Below, piece after piece: positions 41,480-50,009 of a DNA stretch of 64,000 nucleotides. Source of the stretch: Cytobacillus sp. FSL H8-0458 (GTDB lineage Bacteria > Bacillota > Bacilli > Bacillales > Cytobacillaceae). Each line of letters begins with the position of its first letter. The first letter of the stretch is position 1. The DNA is taken from the NCBI RefSeq assembly GCF_038002165.1, contig NZ_JBBOBR010000001.1, positions 186,001 to 250,000 of the forward strand, read 5' to 3'. Position numbers and translations under genes: made by a program. Below the pieces are notes generated by a model. The model was given only the letters and a program-made list of their open reading frames with translations. It was not told the DNA's origin and did no database searches.

Positions 41480-41508
41480 ATCCTTTTGCCTGTCAAAAGG
41501 ATTTTTTT
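41480..41508 (+). terminator. Intrinsic terminator of the GGDEF gene
   Basis: 9-bp stem ATCCTTTTG / CAAAAGGAT, 5-nt loop, then TTTTTT, 2 nt after the stop codon. Confidence 0.88.
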
Positions 41509-41654
41509 ATGCAGAAATAAATCCTTTTACTATAAAATATATTGTTTTTATAGTGTATGGATAGTTAGTGATATACATCATTGAAGTTCATAAAGATTGC
41601 ACATATACTGTTAGTCATATTCAATTGATCTAATTTTTGTTTTACGAATTTTAG

Positions 41655-41748
41655 AGGAGGGGCAAGCTGCGGGCATATAACAATATTTTGAGGACCCCTA
41701 TATAAAATAGGGAACCGAGGAAATCAGCTTTCTTTTGCCTGCGCCGAC
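41655..41748 (+). promoter_or_regulatory. Unidentified structured leader upstream of comC
   Basis: GGCA (41661-41664) can pair with TGCC (41736-41739) and AAGCTG (41664-41669) with CAGCTT (41725-41730), enclosing a perfect CCCTAT / ATAGGG hairpin (41696-41712). GGGG (41659-41662) could instead pair with CCCC (41695-41698). A strong SD (AGGAGG, 41655-41660) sits about 100 nt before comC with no ATG/GTG/TTG after it. It does not match riboswitch classes I can recall. The rest of the gap from 41509 is A/T-rich and unassigned. Confidence 0.45.
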
Positions 41749-41760
41749 GTGTTAATATTT

Positions 41761-42513
41761 ATGCAAAATCTCTTAATACTATTATTTTTATTTGGTACCA
41801 TACTTGGATCCTTCTTCAACGTAGTTGGCCTAAGAGTTCCTGAAAATCAATCAATAGTAAAACCGAGGTCACATTGTAAACACTGTAAGCATACTTTATC
41901 ATATTTGGAGCTTGTCCCAATTCTTTCTTTTGTATTTCTAGGTGGAAAATGCAGGCGCTGTAAGGTGTCAATTTCAGGCTTATATCCGGCAGTAGAGTTT
42001 TCGTCAGGTATTTTGTTTGCTGCTGCTCCATTAATTTTAGGGTGGACTTCCGAGTTGATTGTTGCCTGGACACTAATTTCTCTAATGGTCATTATATTTG
42101 TATCTGACTATAATTATATGATTATTCCAAATAAAATTCTCTTAGTTTTTGGTGCAATCCTTACAGCAGAACGTATTCTTATTCCTCTTTCTCCTTGGTG
42201 GGACAGTTTGGCAGGTGGGATATTTGGTTTTTTAATGCTTTTATTTATAGCTGTAATCAGTAATGGAGGCATGGGTGGAGGTGATATTAAGCTATACTTA
42301 GTTATTGGTATCGCTTTAGGTGTGAAGCTTGTTTTGCTTTCGTTTTTTCTAGCCACTTTGTTTGGCGCATTTCTAGGTGGATTAGGTATGCTAATAGGGG
42401 TTGTGAAAAAGGGGAAACCAATTCCATTCGGTCCTTTTATTGGTTTGGGAACAATAATTGCATATTTTTATGGAAATGAATTGATAGAATGGTACTTTCA
42501 AGCAGTTCTATAG
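41761..42513 (+). CDS. comC: Prepilin peptidase ComC (type 4 prepilin-like processing)
   Basis: 250 aa, about seven membrane segments. N-terminal cytoplasmic zinc-type loop CKHCKH...CRRC (four Cys), then the GxGD-family aspartates in VSDYNYMIIPN and GGGDIKL. It cleaves and methylates the ComG pseudopilins needed for DNA uptake. Starts ATG 41761 or GTG 41749; neither has a recognisable SD, which is unusual for this genome. The gene is visibly more A/T-rich than its neighbours. Confidence 0.9.
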   Translation: MQNLLILLFLFGTILGSFFNVVGLRVPENQSIVKPRSHCKHCKHTLSYLELVPILSFVFLGGKCRRCKVSISGLYPAVEFSSGILFAAAPLILGWTSELIVAWTLISLMVIIFVSDYNYMIIPNKILLVFGAILTAERILIPLSPWWDSLAGGIFGFLMLLFIAVISNGGMGGGDIKLYLVIGIALGVKLVLLSFFLATLFGAFLGGLGMLIGVVKKGKPIPFGPFIGLGTIIAYFYGNELIEWYFQAVL

Positions 42514-42664
42514 AGATTCTCAGTATTCAAGAAGTTATTGAGTATAAAAATCTGTCATTTTTTCTATTGGCAATGAAGGAATCCCCATAAATAAATTAGA
42601 TCCTTATTTAATAACAGTTGATTAACTGAAAATCCAAATGAAAAATTTGACGAAATCCTTCCTT

Positions 42665-42699
42665 AACAAGACGACAAAAGTCTTGTTATTTTTTTTTTT
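42665..42699 (+). terminator. Intrinsic terminator after comC
   Basis: 8-bp stem AACAAGAC / GTCTTGTT, 7-nt loop, then A and eleven T. It lies 150 nt after the comC stop. Confidence 0.88.
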
Positions 42700-42753
42700 C
42701 ATTATGTTAGGATGAAAACAATTCAGGAAACGGTGCGGAAGGGAGGATGAGAT

Positions 42754-43833
42754 GTGGACAAGCCTAAAAGCGAAAAAACAATCACGATTAAGATAAATGG
42801 CAAGGACCGTCCGTTTCAGGAGAAAAAGGAAGAAATAATGGAAAAAGCATGGGATCTGAGACAGCTGGATAAGCAGAAAAAACAGGAACAAACTGAATTT
42901 TTCGCTTCCATACAAACAGCGGCCGGCAAAGAGGCGGATGACAGCTTTGACTGGATTCTTCCTGAGGAAACGGAAGATGCGGATATAAAGGAATATAAAA
43001 TAGCAGCTCCTCCTAAATCACCAGCTAAAAATGGGCTGAGTACACTGGCCAGGAAATTCCGGGGAAGAAATAAGCAAGGATTCTTAACATCCATTTTTTT
43101 TGCTGTCTTTTTTGCTGTTCTGCTGGGGACTAGCTTCGGGTTCATCATGCTAAAACTGGTATTTACTGATCAGGCAGCTGAAACTGTGGCGCCTCCAATT
43201 AATGAAACGCCTGCAGCAGAAAATCAGCAGACACATGCTGCAGCAGCAGATTTAGAAACAATTACAACATATGTAGTTCAAGGCGGCGTTTTTTCAAACA
43301 GTGAAGCAGCGCAGCAAATCCAGGAAGCCAATTCTCAAAAAGGGATTTATAGCCAATCAATAAAAATGGGAGAGCAGACTTTTCTTTTTTTAGGGGTATC
43401 AGGCAGTCTTGATGAGGCCAAGGAAATAGGCGCCGATCTGAAAAGCGAAGGAATTGATGTTTTTGCAAAAGAAGTTGCCTTTGAAGGTAAAGCAATTGCA
43501 GGGATGAATGCCGAAGAGAAAAAAATGGCTGAAAAGGCTCCTGCTTTATATCAAAGCCTTTCAGAAGGTGCAGCCAGTGCCTCTCTCGGCAGCTCTATAA
43601 CTCCAGAAACGGCTGAGAAAATAGAAAGCCACATCAAGACAGTGAATGAACTTAAGGCCGATCAAATTCAAAATAAGAGCCTGATTTCAGTTAGAGAAGA
43701 ACTATTGAATGCTTCAAAGCAAATAGACATATACCAGCAGTCAGGTGATGCTGAATCAGCAGGTAAAATTCAGGAGCACCTGCTGGGGTTTCTTGCAGCT
43801 TATCAGTCACTGCTTCAGTCAGGCGGGCAGTAA
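42754..43833 (+). CDS. spoIIB: Stage II sporulation protein B (SPOR-domain membrane protein)
   Basis: 359 aa. Cytoplasmic charged N-terminus (residues 1-110), one membrane segment (about 112-134, FLTSIFFAVFFAVLLGTSFGFIM), then an extracytoplasmic SPOR domain (about 170-250, YVVQGGVFSNSEAAQQIQEA), which binds denuded septal peptidoglycan. It assists septal thinning and engulfment. Start GTG 42754 with SD GGGAGG; the overlapping ATG 42752 is in another frame. Confidence 0.88.
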   Translation: MDKPKSEKTITIKINGKDRPFQEKKEEIMEKAWDLRQLDKQKKQEQTEFFASIQTAAGKEADDSFDWILPEETEDADIKEYKIAAPPKSPAKNGLSTLARKFRGRNKQGFLTSIFFAVFFAVLLGTSFGFIMLKLVFTDQAAETVAPPINETPAAENQQTHAAAADLETITTYVVQGGVFSNSEAAQQIQEANSQKGIYSQSIKMGEQTFLFLGVSGSLDEAKEIGADLKSEGIDVFAKEVAFEGKAIAGMNAEEKKMAEKAPALYQSLSEGAASASLGSSITPETAEKIESHIKTVNELKADQIQNKSLISVREELLNASKQIDIYQQSGDAESAGKIQEHLLGFLAAYQSLLQSGGQ

Positions 43834-43902
43834 GGACCCGGCATATTGTGCCATAATGTTATCCGATTCGAATATTTTCTGGGAAATATCACATATTAAG
43901 TG

Positions 43903-43940
43903 GAGTCTGTTCGGGAAATTTAGACAGACTCTTTCTTTTT
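43903..43940 (+). terminator. Terminator after spoIIB
   Basis: 8-bp stem GAGTCTGT / ACAGACTC with a 13-nt loop, then TTTCTTTTTG. Confidence 0.75.
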
Positions 43941-44065
43941 GTCATTATTCGATATTTTATGATGAAAATTTCGTAAATTACTTCTTTAAAATTGTTTGTC
44001 TGGCATTTTTTTGATACGATTAACCTGTATCTCCCAATTTGATACAATAAAGGTAAGGTGATTAT

Positions 44066-44638
44066 ATGCAAAACCTCATTTTAGCCTCTTCTTCCCCGCG
44101 GCGAAAAGAACTTCTTGAAAATCTTCATTTGCAATTTGAAGTCTCCAGCAGTGATGTCGATGAAAGTTTTGATCCAGTGCTGAAACCAGGAGAGATCGTG
44201 AAGGAGCTTGCCCATAGAAAGGCAAAGGCTGTATTTAATAACCATCCTGATTCATATGTAATTGGATCAGATACAGTTGTTGTTAAGGAAGGCACTGTTT
44301 TAGGAAAGCCAGGCAGCAGCAAGGAAGCCTTCACTATGCTGAAAAGTCTGTCTGGAACCACTCATTCTGTTTACACAGGTGTATCCATCATGACGCCTGA
44401 AAAAAATGCAATTACATTTTATGAAAAAACCGATGTGGTGTTCTGGGAGTTAACAGATGAAGAAATTAACTCTTATATTGGCACCGGTGAACCCTTTGAC
44501 AAGGCAGGGGCATATGGGATACAAGGCATTGGCAGCATGCTTGTAAAAAGTATAAGCGGAGATTATTTCTCTGTTGTCGGTCTTCCTGTCTCCAGAACGG
44601 TTCGTGAACTGAGGAAAGCGGGGTATTCGCTTCCTTAA
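44066..44638 (+). CDS. maf: Maf-family nucleoside triphosphate pyrophosphatase
   Basis: 190 aa. N-terminal LASSSPRRKELLENL is the Maf signature; SDTVV carries the catalytic Asp; KPGSSKEAFTMLKSLSG and DKAGAYGIQGIG follow. Maf proteins hydrolyse dTTP/UTP and modified pyrimidine nucleotides; in B. subtilis Maf is linked to septation. ATG 44066 with SD AAGGTG. Confidence 0.94.
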   Translation: MQNLILASSSPRRKELLENLHLQFEVSSSDVDESFDPVLKPGEIVKELAHRKAKAVFNNHPDSYVIGSDTVVVKEGTVLGKPGSSKEAFTMLKSLSGTTHSVYTGVSIMTPEKNAITFYEKTDVVFWELTDEEINSYIGTGEPFDKAGAYGIQGIGSMLVKSISGDYFSVVGLPVSRTVRELRKAGYSLP

Positions 44639-44658
44639 TATACTTCATTCATCTTCAG

Positions 44659-44683
44659 CTCCCTGACCCCAAAGTTTAGGGAG
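44659..44683 (+). promoter_or_regulatory. Possible hairpin covering the radC SD
   Basis: CTCCCT (44659-44664) is complementary to AGGGAG (44678-44683), which is the SD of radC (start codon 44690). Folding would hide the ribosome-binding site. Only 6 bp, so modest. Confidence 0.35.
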
Positions 44684-44689
44684 GACAAT

Positions 44690-45379
44690 ATGCAAACAGA
44701 TTCTCTATTAATTAAAGATTTCCCACAGGATGAGCGCCCTCGTGAGCGCTTTGTCCAAAATGGTCCAGAGAGCTTGTCCAATCATGAGCTGATAGCGATA
44801 TTACTCAGAACAGGCACGAAAGATGAATCTGTTCTGCAATTAGCCAATAGGCTTCTTACCCATTTTGAAGGACTTCGGCTGTTAAAGGATGCATCCCTGG
44901 ATGAAATAACAGCCATTAAAGGAATAGGATCGGCAAAGGCAATTCAAGTGCTGGCAGCAGTTGAAATTGGCCGGAGGATTTCAAAGCTCACATATGATGA
45001 CAGATATATTATCCGTTCGCCTGAGGATGGGGCAAATTATGTCATGCATGAAATGCGATTTTTGTCTCAGGAACATTTTGTATGCCTTTATTTAAATACA
45101 AAAAATCAGGTGCTTCATAAGCAGACCATCTTTATTGGGAGCCTGAACGCTTCAATTGTTCATCCCAGAGAGGTCTTTAAGGAGGCATTTCGCAGATCGG
45201 CTGCGTCGATCATCTGCATTCATAATCATCCGAGCGGCGATCCGACTCCAAGCAGGGAAGACATTGAAGTAACCAAAAGACTTGCAGAGTCCGGAAAAAT
45301 AATCGGCATCGATGTGCTGGACCATCTGATCATCGGTGAAAATAAATTTGTCAGTTTAAAGGAAAAAGGGTATTTATAA
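44690..45379 (+). CDS. radC: RadC-family JAB/MPN-domain protein
   Basis: 229 aa. N-terminal helix-hairpin-helix-like part (residues 1-100: SNHELIAILLRTGTKDES, IKGIGSAKAIQVLA) and C-terminal MPN domain with the metal motif HNHPSGDPTPSREDI. Called YsxA in B. subtilis; the historic DNA-repair role is doubtful and the true substrate is unknown. Confidence 0.93.
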   Translation: MQTDSLLIKDFPQDERPRERFVQNGPESLSNHELIAILLRTGTKDESVLQLANRLLTHFEGLRLLKDASLDEITAIKGIGSAKAIQVLAAVEIGRRISKLTYDDRYIIRSPEDGANYVMHEMRFLSQEHFVCLYLNTKNQVLHKQTIFIGSLNASIVHPREVFKEAFRRSAASIICIHNHPSGDPTPSREDIEVTKRLAESGKIIGIDVLDHLIIGENKFVSLKEKGYL

Positions 45380-45393
45380 CACTATGTTTTTGT

Positions 45394-45423
45394 TTGACGT
45401 TACGCTATAATATTGGTTATGAT
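45394..45423 (+). promoter_or_regulatory. Candidate sigma-A promoter of mreB
   Basis: TTGACG (45394-45399), 18-bp spacer, TATGAT (45418-45423). A TATAAT word at 45406-45411 has no matching -35. Confidence 0.45.
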
Positions 45424-45539
45424 TTTTGAGATGCCTTGCATTTTGGAGGCGGATTGTACTAGAAAAATAAAAGAAAATTCCATTAAAATACCTTACTTAG
45501 GAAAATGAGCAATTTGTATCAGAAAGGGAGATACCATTT

Positions 45540-46562
45540 ATGTTTGGAATCGGTACTAGAGACCTTGGAATAGATTTAGGAACAGCTAATACACTTGTCT
45601 ATGTTAAAGGAAAAGGAATTGTTGTCAGAGAGCCGTCAGTAGTGGCACTGCAGACAGATACTAAAAATATTGTAGCCGTCGGAAATGACGCTAAAAATAT
45701 GATCGGCCGTACTCCCGGCAATATTGTTGCGCTGCGTCCAATGAAGGATGGCGTTATTGCGGATTATGAGACCACCGCTGTCATGATGAAATATTATATA
45801 AAACAAGCCAATAAAAATAAGGGTTTCTTCTCAGGGAAGCCGTATGTAATGGTTTGTGTGCCATCAGGCATTACAGCCGTTGAAGAGCGCGCTGTTGTCG
45901 ATGCAACCCGCCAGGCAGGCGCCCGGGATGCTTATACCATCGAAGAGCCGTTTGCCGCAGCAATCGGAGCTAATCTGCCTGTTTGGGAACCTACAGGAAG
46001 CATGGTAGTTGATATTGGTGGAGGAACTACTGAAGTAGCGATCATTTCCTTGGGCGGAATTGTTACTAGCCAATCGATCCGCATTGCCGGTGATGAAATG
46101 GATGATGCGATTATCAATTATATCCGCAAAAATTACAACCTGATGATCGGTGACCGTACAGCAGAAACAATTAAAGTGGAGGTAGGCTCTGCCGGTGATC
46201 CGGAAGGCGTCGAAAACATGGAAATTCGCGGGCGCGATCTGTTGACAGGCTTGCCAAAAACAATTGAAATTACTGCTGAAGAAATCTCAAAAGCATTGAA
46301 TGATACAGTATATGCGATTGTGGATGCAGTAAAAAATACTCTTGAAAAAACCCCTCCTGAACTGGCAGCAGATATTATGGACCGGGGCATTGTCCTGACT
46401 GGCGGAGGAGCGCTTTTGCGCAATCTGGACAAGGTGATCAGCGAAGAAACGAAAATGCCTGTCCTTATTGCAGAAAACCCATTGGACTGTGTTGCAATAG
46501 GTACCGGAAAAGCTCTTGACCATATCGATTTATTCAAAACAAAAGCTAAAGAATCCAGATAA
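45540..46562 (+). CDS. mreB: MreB, actin-like rod-shape protein
   Basis: 340 aa. Actin/Hsp70-fold motifs: [18 protein letters not shown] (phosphate 1), [18 protein letters not shown] (phosphate 2), [12 protein letters not shown] (adenosine). Filaments guide the elongation peptidoglycan machinery. SD AAAGGGAG. First of mreB-mreC-mreD. Confidence 0.97.
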   Translation: MFGIGTRDLGIDLGTANTLVYVKGKGIVVREPSVVALQTDTKNIVAVGNDAKNMIGRTPGNIVALRPMKDGVIADYETTAVMMKYYIKQANKNKGFFSGKPYVMVCVPSGITAVEERAVVDATRQAGARDAYTIEEPFAAAIGANLPVWEPTGSMVVDIGGGTTEVAIISLGGIVTSQSIRIAGDEMDDAIINYIRKNYNLMIGDRTAETIKVEVGSAGDPEGVENMEIRGRDLLTGLPKTIEITAEEISKALNDTVYAIVDAVKNTLEKTPPELAADIMDRGIVLTGGGALLRNLDKVISEETKMPVLIAENPLDCVAIGTGKALDHIDLFKTKAKESR

Positions 46563-46589
46563 TAGAGTTCTGAATAAGTAAAATAATAA

Positions 46590-46637
46590 AGCCCATTCAC
46601 TTCTTTAAAGTGTATGGGCTCAAATTTGGTTTTTTAT
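46590..46637 (+). terminator. Hairpin after mreB, partial terminator
   Basis: AGCCCATTCACTT / AAGTGTATGGGCT, 13-bp stem with one mismatch; a T-rich stretch (GGTTTTTT) begins 8 nt later. It may reduce transcription into mreCD. Confidence 0.55.
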
Positions 46638-46738
46638 TGAGCTTCAAATGATATCTTTGCAGATATATGTTATATTTTGTTGAGCAGTGCCTAAATGGCA
46701 CATGATTTCCTGAAAAAATACTATTCGAGGTGTAAAGA

Positions 46739-47623
46739 ATGCCACAGTTCTTTCTGAACAAACGCCTGATTATTTTGCTTGTCAGCATTATTATTCTCGT
46801 GGCATTGATTGGATTTTCTTTAAAGGATAGAGAAAATTTGACCTGGCCTGAACAATTTTTAAAAGATACTACCGGGTTTATACAAAATGCTGTTTCCAGC
46901 CCTGTGAATTATGTGGCGGGATTCTTTGAAAATGTCGAAGACTTGCAAAATACATACAAAGAGAATAAAGATCTGAAGACAAGGCTGGATGAACTTGCAA
47001 GACTTGAGTCTGAGGTTCAGAGGCTGAAAAAGGATAACACAGAACTTCGAGAGATTTTGGATAAGAAAGATTCTTTAAGTGAATTTGAACCAAAGCAGGC
47101 AACAGTAATAGGCAGAAATCCCGACAGATGGCATGAATTGCTTATTATCAATAAGGGGAAAAATGCCGGAATTGAACCGAACATGGCGGTCATTACCTCA
47201 AAAGGCCTGATTGGCAAAGTAAAAAGCAGCAATACATTTACTTCAACCGTCCAGCTTCTTAGTTCAATGGATCCGACCAATCGCATCTCAGCTAAGATTC
47301 AGGCAGGCGAGAAAAACTTTTTCGGTCTGATTGAAGGCTATGATGATGATAAAGGTCTTCTTTTGCTTAAGAAGATTCCTTATGATGCGAAGGTTGAAAA
47401 GGATCAAAACGTTATTACATCAGGTCTGGGCGGTGTTTTCCCTGAGAGCCTTCCGATTGGGAAGGTTGTAGATGTTGTTCCAGATGAATTTGGTCTGACA
47501 CAAACCGCATATGTTAAGCCAGGAGCAGACTTCTATGATATCGGACATGTAATGGTCGTTAAAAGAGGGGCATCACAGCCTGAACTAATGGAAATGGTTG
47601 ATGAGAAGGAGGAGGAACTGTGA
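46739..47623 (+). CDS. mreC: MreC, rod-shape determining protein
   Basis: 294 aa. N-terminal membrane anchor (residues 9-27, LIILLVSIIILVALIGFSL), coiled coil (about 65-105, ENVEDLQNTYKENKDLKTRLDEL region), then the extracytoplasmic beta-barrel domain. Scaffolds the elongasome with MreD and RodA/PBP2. Its stop overlaps the GTG of mreD. Confidence 0.95.
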   Translation: MPQFFLNKRLIILLVSIIILVALIGFSLKDRENLTWPEQFLKDTTGFIQNAVSSPVNYVAGFFENVEDLQNTYKENKDLKTRLDELARLESEVQRLKKDNTELREILDKKDSLSEFEPKQATVIGRNPDRWHELLIINKGKNAGIEPNMAVITSKGLIGKVKSSNTFTSTVQLLSSMDPTNRISAKIQAGEKNFFGLIEGYDDDKGLLLLKKIPYDAKVEKDQNVITSGLGGVFPESLPIGKVVDVVPDEFGLTQTAYVKPGADFYDIGHVMVVKRGASQPELMEMVDEKEEEL

Positions 47624-48135
47624 GAAGATTCCTTCTTCCTCTCATTCTCCTGGCCTTATTTATTGGTGAAAGCATATTTGTTCAAGTAACTCCGCATGAT
47701 TTATTAGGCAGCGGAAAAATAGCAGTTCCCCGCTTTCTGATGGCTGCATTGCTTTTTTTGACTATTTTTGGCTCAAAAAAGCACGGAATTATTTACGGCC
47801 TATTATTCGGGCTGCTTTTTGATATTGTGTATGTTGAAATTATCGGCATTTATTTGTTTCTATTTCCGGTCATTGCTTTTATTACAACCAAACTAATGAG
47901 AATTCTTCAGATGAATATAGTGATGGCTTCCATAATTGTGCTTTTGGGCATCACCCTCCTTGAGGCCGGTGTCTACCAGATGAACTTACTAATTCACCAT
48001 ACGGATATGGAATTTGCAGTCTTTCTTTCGTCCCGTCTCTTGCCCACTCTGATATTGAATGCCATTTTTATTATTATAGCTGTCTACCCATTAAAAAGAC
48101 TTTCTGAAAAATTTGCAGACAGCTTAAACGAATAA
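47620..48135 (+). CDS. mreD: MreD, rod-shape determining membrane protein
   Basis: 171 aa, five or six membrane segments (LLPLILLALFIGESIFV; FLMAALLFLTIFG; IIYGLLFGLLFDIVYVEIIGIYLFLFP). GTG start overlapping the mreC stop (GTGA), with SD AAGGAGGAGG inside mreC. Confidence 0.93.
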   Translation: MRRFLLPLILLALFIGESIFVQVTPHDLLGSGKIAVPRFLMAALLFLTIFGSKKHGIIYGLLFGLLFDIVYVEIIGIYLFLFPVIAFITTKLMRILQMNIVMASIIVLLGITLLEAGVYQMNLLIHHTDMEFAVFLSSRLLPTLILNAIFIIIAVYPLKRLSEKFADSLNE

Positions 48136-48167
48136 TTGTTTGAAGTGATATAATTTCACAATGAGAC

Positions 48168-48198
48168 AAAGAAACCGGATTTACTCCGGTTTCTTTTA
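48168..48198 (+). terminator. Intrinsic terminator after mreBCD
   Basis: Perfect 12-bp stem AAAGAAACCGGA / TCCGGTTTCTTT with a 5-nt loop, then TAAA. Confidence 0.88.
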
Positions 48199-48392
48199 AA
48201 TGAATAATTTTCAGTAAAAAAGGGATTTAGAAGGTTTCTGTCGAATTCTACCTTTATGGGTAAATAAGGATAAGGAAAATCGACATATTTCTTATAAAAT
48301 TTCTCCGCAGGCTGTATTTGAAGTTAAAGCCTGCTTAAAATAGAGTGCATCAGCACGAATGTGTTTCTTATCATTGAGGTGAACATCTTGAA

Positions 48393-49070
48393 ATGAAAAA
48401 AAACCAAAACGTTACTATAAAAGGCACGAAAGATGGACTGACTTTGCATCTTGATGATTCCTGCTCTTATGGAGAATTGAAGAAAGAGCTTGACAGAAAG
48501 CTTTCAGAAAACTCCAGATCTGTTGAAGACCGGCTTCTTTCCGTGAGGGTGCAAGTCGGCAACCGTTATCTCACAGAAGAGCAGCAGGAAGAATTGAAGG
48601 AGTTAATCAGGCAAAAGAAGAACCTGATCGTTGAGTCTATAAGCTCCAATGTCATTACCAAAGAAGAAGCTGAAAAACAGAAGGAAGAAAACGAAATTGT
48701 ATCTGTTGCGAAGGTGATTCGTTCGGGGCAGGTTCTCGAAACTCCTGGAGATTTGCTTCTTATCGGAGACGTAAATCCAGGGGGCACTGTTATGGCAGGA
48801 GGAAACATCTTTGTTATGGGGGCGCTTAAAGGCATAGCCCATGCCGGATGCCATGGAAATAATGAAGCCGTGGTGGTAGCTTCGCTTATGAAGCCGTCCC
48901 AGTTAAGGATCAGCAATTGTATTAACCGTGCCCCTGACAATGATCAGGAGGAAGAAAAACGGGAAATGGAATGTGCTTACATTGATGAAAATGATCAAAT
49001 TACAGTAGATAGATTACAAGTTTTGATGCATCTGAGACCAAATATAACTAGATTGCAAGGGGGAAGCTAG
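48393..49070 (+). CDS. minC: MinC, septum-site determining FtsZ inhibitor
   Basis: 225 aa. N-terminal FtsZ-interacting domain (about 1-100) and C-terminal beta-helix domain (about 120-215: [37 protein letters not shown]), which binds MinD. SD GAGGTG. The 257-bp gap with terminator after mreD suggests its own promoter, which I could not pin down. Confidence 0.95.
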   Translation: MKKNQNVTIKGTKDGLTLHLDDSCSYGELKKELDRKLSENSRSVEDRLLSVRVQVGNRYLTEEQQEELKELIRQKKNLIVESISSNVITKEEAEKQKEENEIVSVAKVIRSGQVLETPGDLLLIGDVNPGGTVMAGGNIFVMGALKGIAHAGCHGNNEAVVVASLMKPSQLRISNCINRAPDNDQEEEKREMECAYIDENDQITVDRLQVLMHLRPNITRLQGGS

Positions 49071-49071
49071 G

Positions 49072-49875
49072 ATGGGAGAAGCGATTGTCATTACGTCCGG
49101 AAAAGGCGGAGTCGGAAAAACGACTACTTCCGCAAATGTGGGTACTGCTCTGGCCCTTCAGGGAAAAAGAGTGTGCCTGGTGGATACAGACATTGGCCTT
49201 CGAAATCTTGATGTGGTAATGGGGCTTGAAAACCGCATTATTTATGATCTGGTCGATGTAGTGGAAGGCCGGTGCAAAATACATCAGGCTGTGGTTAAAG
49301 ACAAACGGTTTGAAGATCTGCTGTATTTGCTTCCTGCTGCTCAAACAAGTGATAAGACGGCTGTTACACCAGAACAGATGAAAAAGCTGGTCGACGAATT
49401 AAAGCAGGATTATGACTATATTGTCATAGACTGTCCTGCTGGAATAGAGCAGGGGTACAAAAATGCGGTTGCCGGTGCAGATAAAGCAATTGTTGTAACC
49501 ACTCCGGAAGTTTCAGCAGTACGTGATGCCGACCGGATTATCGGCTTGCTTGAAAAAGAAGAAAATGTAGAGGCTCCTAAACTGATAATAAATAGAATAA
49601 GAAGCCATATGATGAAAAATGGCGACATGCTTGATGTGGATGAAATAACTGCGCATTTGTCGATTGATTTAATCGGAATTGTGGCAGATGATGATGAAGT
49701 AATCAAGGCATCGAATCATGGTGAGCCTATTGCTTTAAACCCTAACAGCAAGGCTTCGGTTTCCTACCGTAATATCGCCCGCAGAATCCTTGGTGAAGCT
49801 GTACCCCTTCAGCCTCTGGAAGAAGAGAATAAGGGTGTATTTTCAAAACTAAAAAAGTTTTTTGGAGTAAAATAA
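49072..49875 (+). CDS. minD: MinD, septum-site determining ATPase
   Basis: 267 aa ParA/MinD ATPase. Deviant Walker A GKGGVGKTT (residues 10-18), DTDIGLRNLD, YDYIVIDCPAG (Walker B) and a C-terminal amphipathic membrane-targeting helix (GVFSKLKKFFGVK). Activates MinC at the membrane. One base separates it from the minC stop. Confidence 0.97.
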   Translation: MGEAIVITSGKGGVGKTTTSANVGTALALQGKRVCLVDTDIGLRNLDVVMGLENRIIYDLVDVVEGRCKIHQAVVKDKRFEDLLYLLPAAQTSDKTAVTPEQMKKLVDELKQDYDYIVIDCPAGIEQGYKNAVAGADKAIVVTTPEVSAVRDADRIIGLLEKEENVEAPKLIINRIRSHMMKNGDMLDVDEITAHLSIDLIGIVADDDEVIKASNHGEPIALNPNSKASVSYRNIARRILGEAVPLQPLEEENKGVFSKLKKFFGVK

Positions 49876-49895
49876 TAATTACTATTGAACCAAAG

Positions 49896-49922
49896 CCGGG
49901 GAGCCATCTCCGGTTTATTTTT
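49896..49922 (+). terminator. Intrinsic terminator of minCD
   Basis: 7-bp stem CCGGGGA / TCTCCGG (one G-T), loop GCCA, then TTTATTTTTTG. Confidence 0.8.
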
Positions 49923-49943
49923 TGTTCAAGACACCACTTCAAG

Positions 49944-49972
49944 TCATACTCTATTTGGACAACTCATAAACT
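49944..49972 (+). promoter_or_regulatory. Sigma-E-type promoter of spoIVFA-spoIVFB
   Basis: TCATACT (49944-49950) matches KMATATT with one change; a 14-bp spacer; CATAAACT (49965-49972) matches CATACAMT at 7 of 8 positions. The spoIVF operon is sigma-E dependent in B. subtilis. A 9-bp inverted repeat CTCTATTTG / CAAATAGAG (49949-49957, 49977-49985) brackets the -10. Confidence 0.7.
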
Positions 49973-50009
49973 TGTACAAATAGAGTTATATAGAAATGGT
50001 GGGGATATC

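Noticed and set aside
41655-41748. c-di-GMP riboswitch (class I or II) upstream of comC
   Set aside because: The conserved class I segments (GGCAAACC, GGGACGCAAAGCC) and the class II core are absent. The GGDEF neighbour alone is not evidence.
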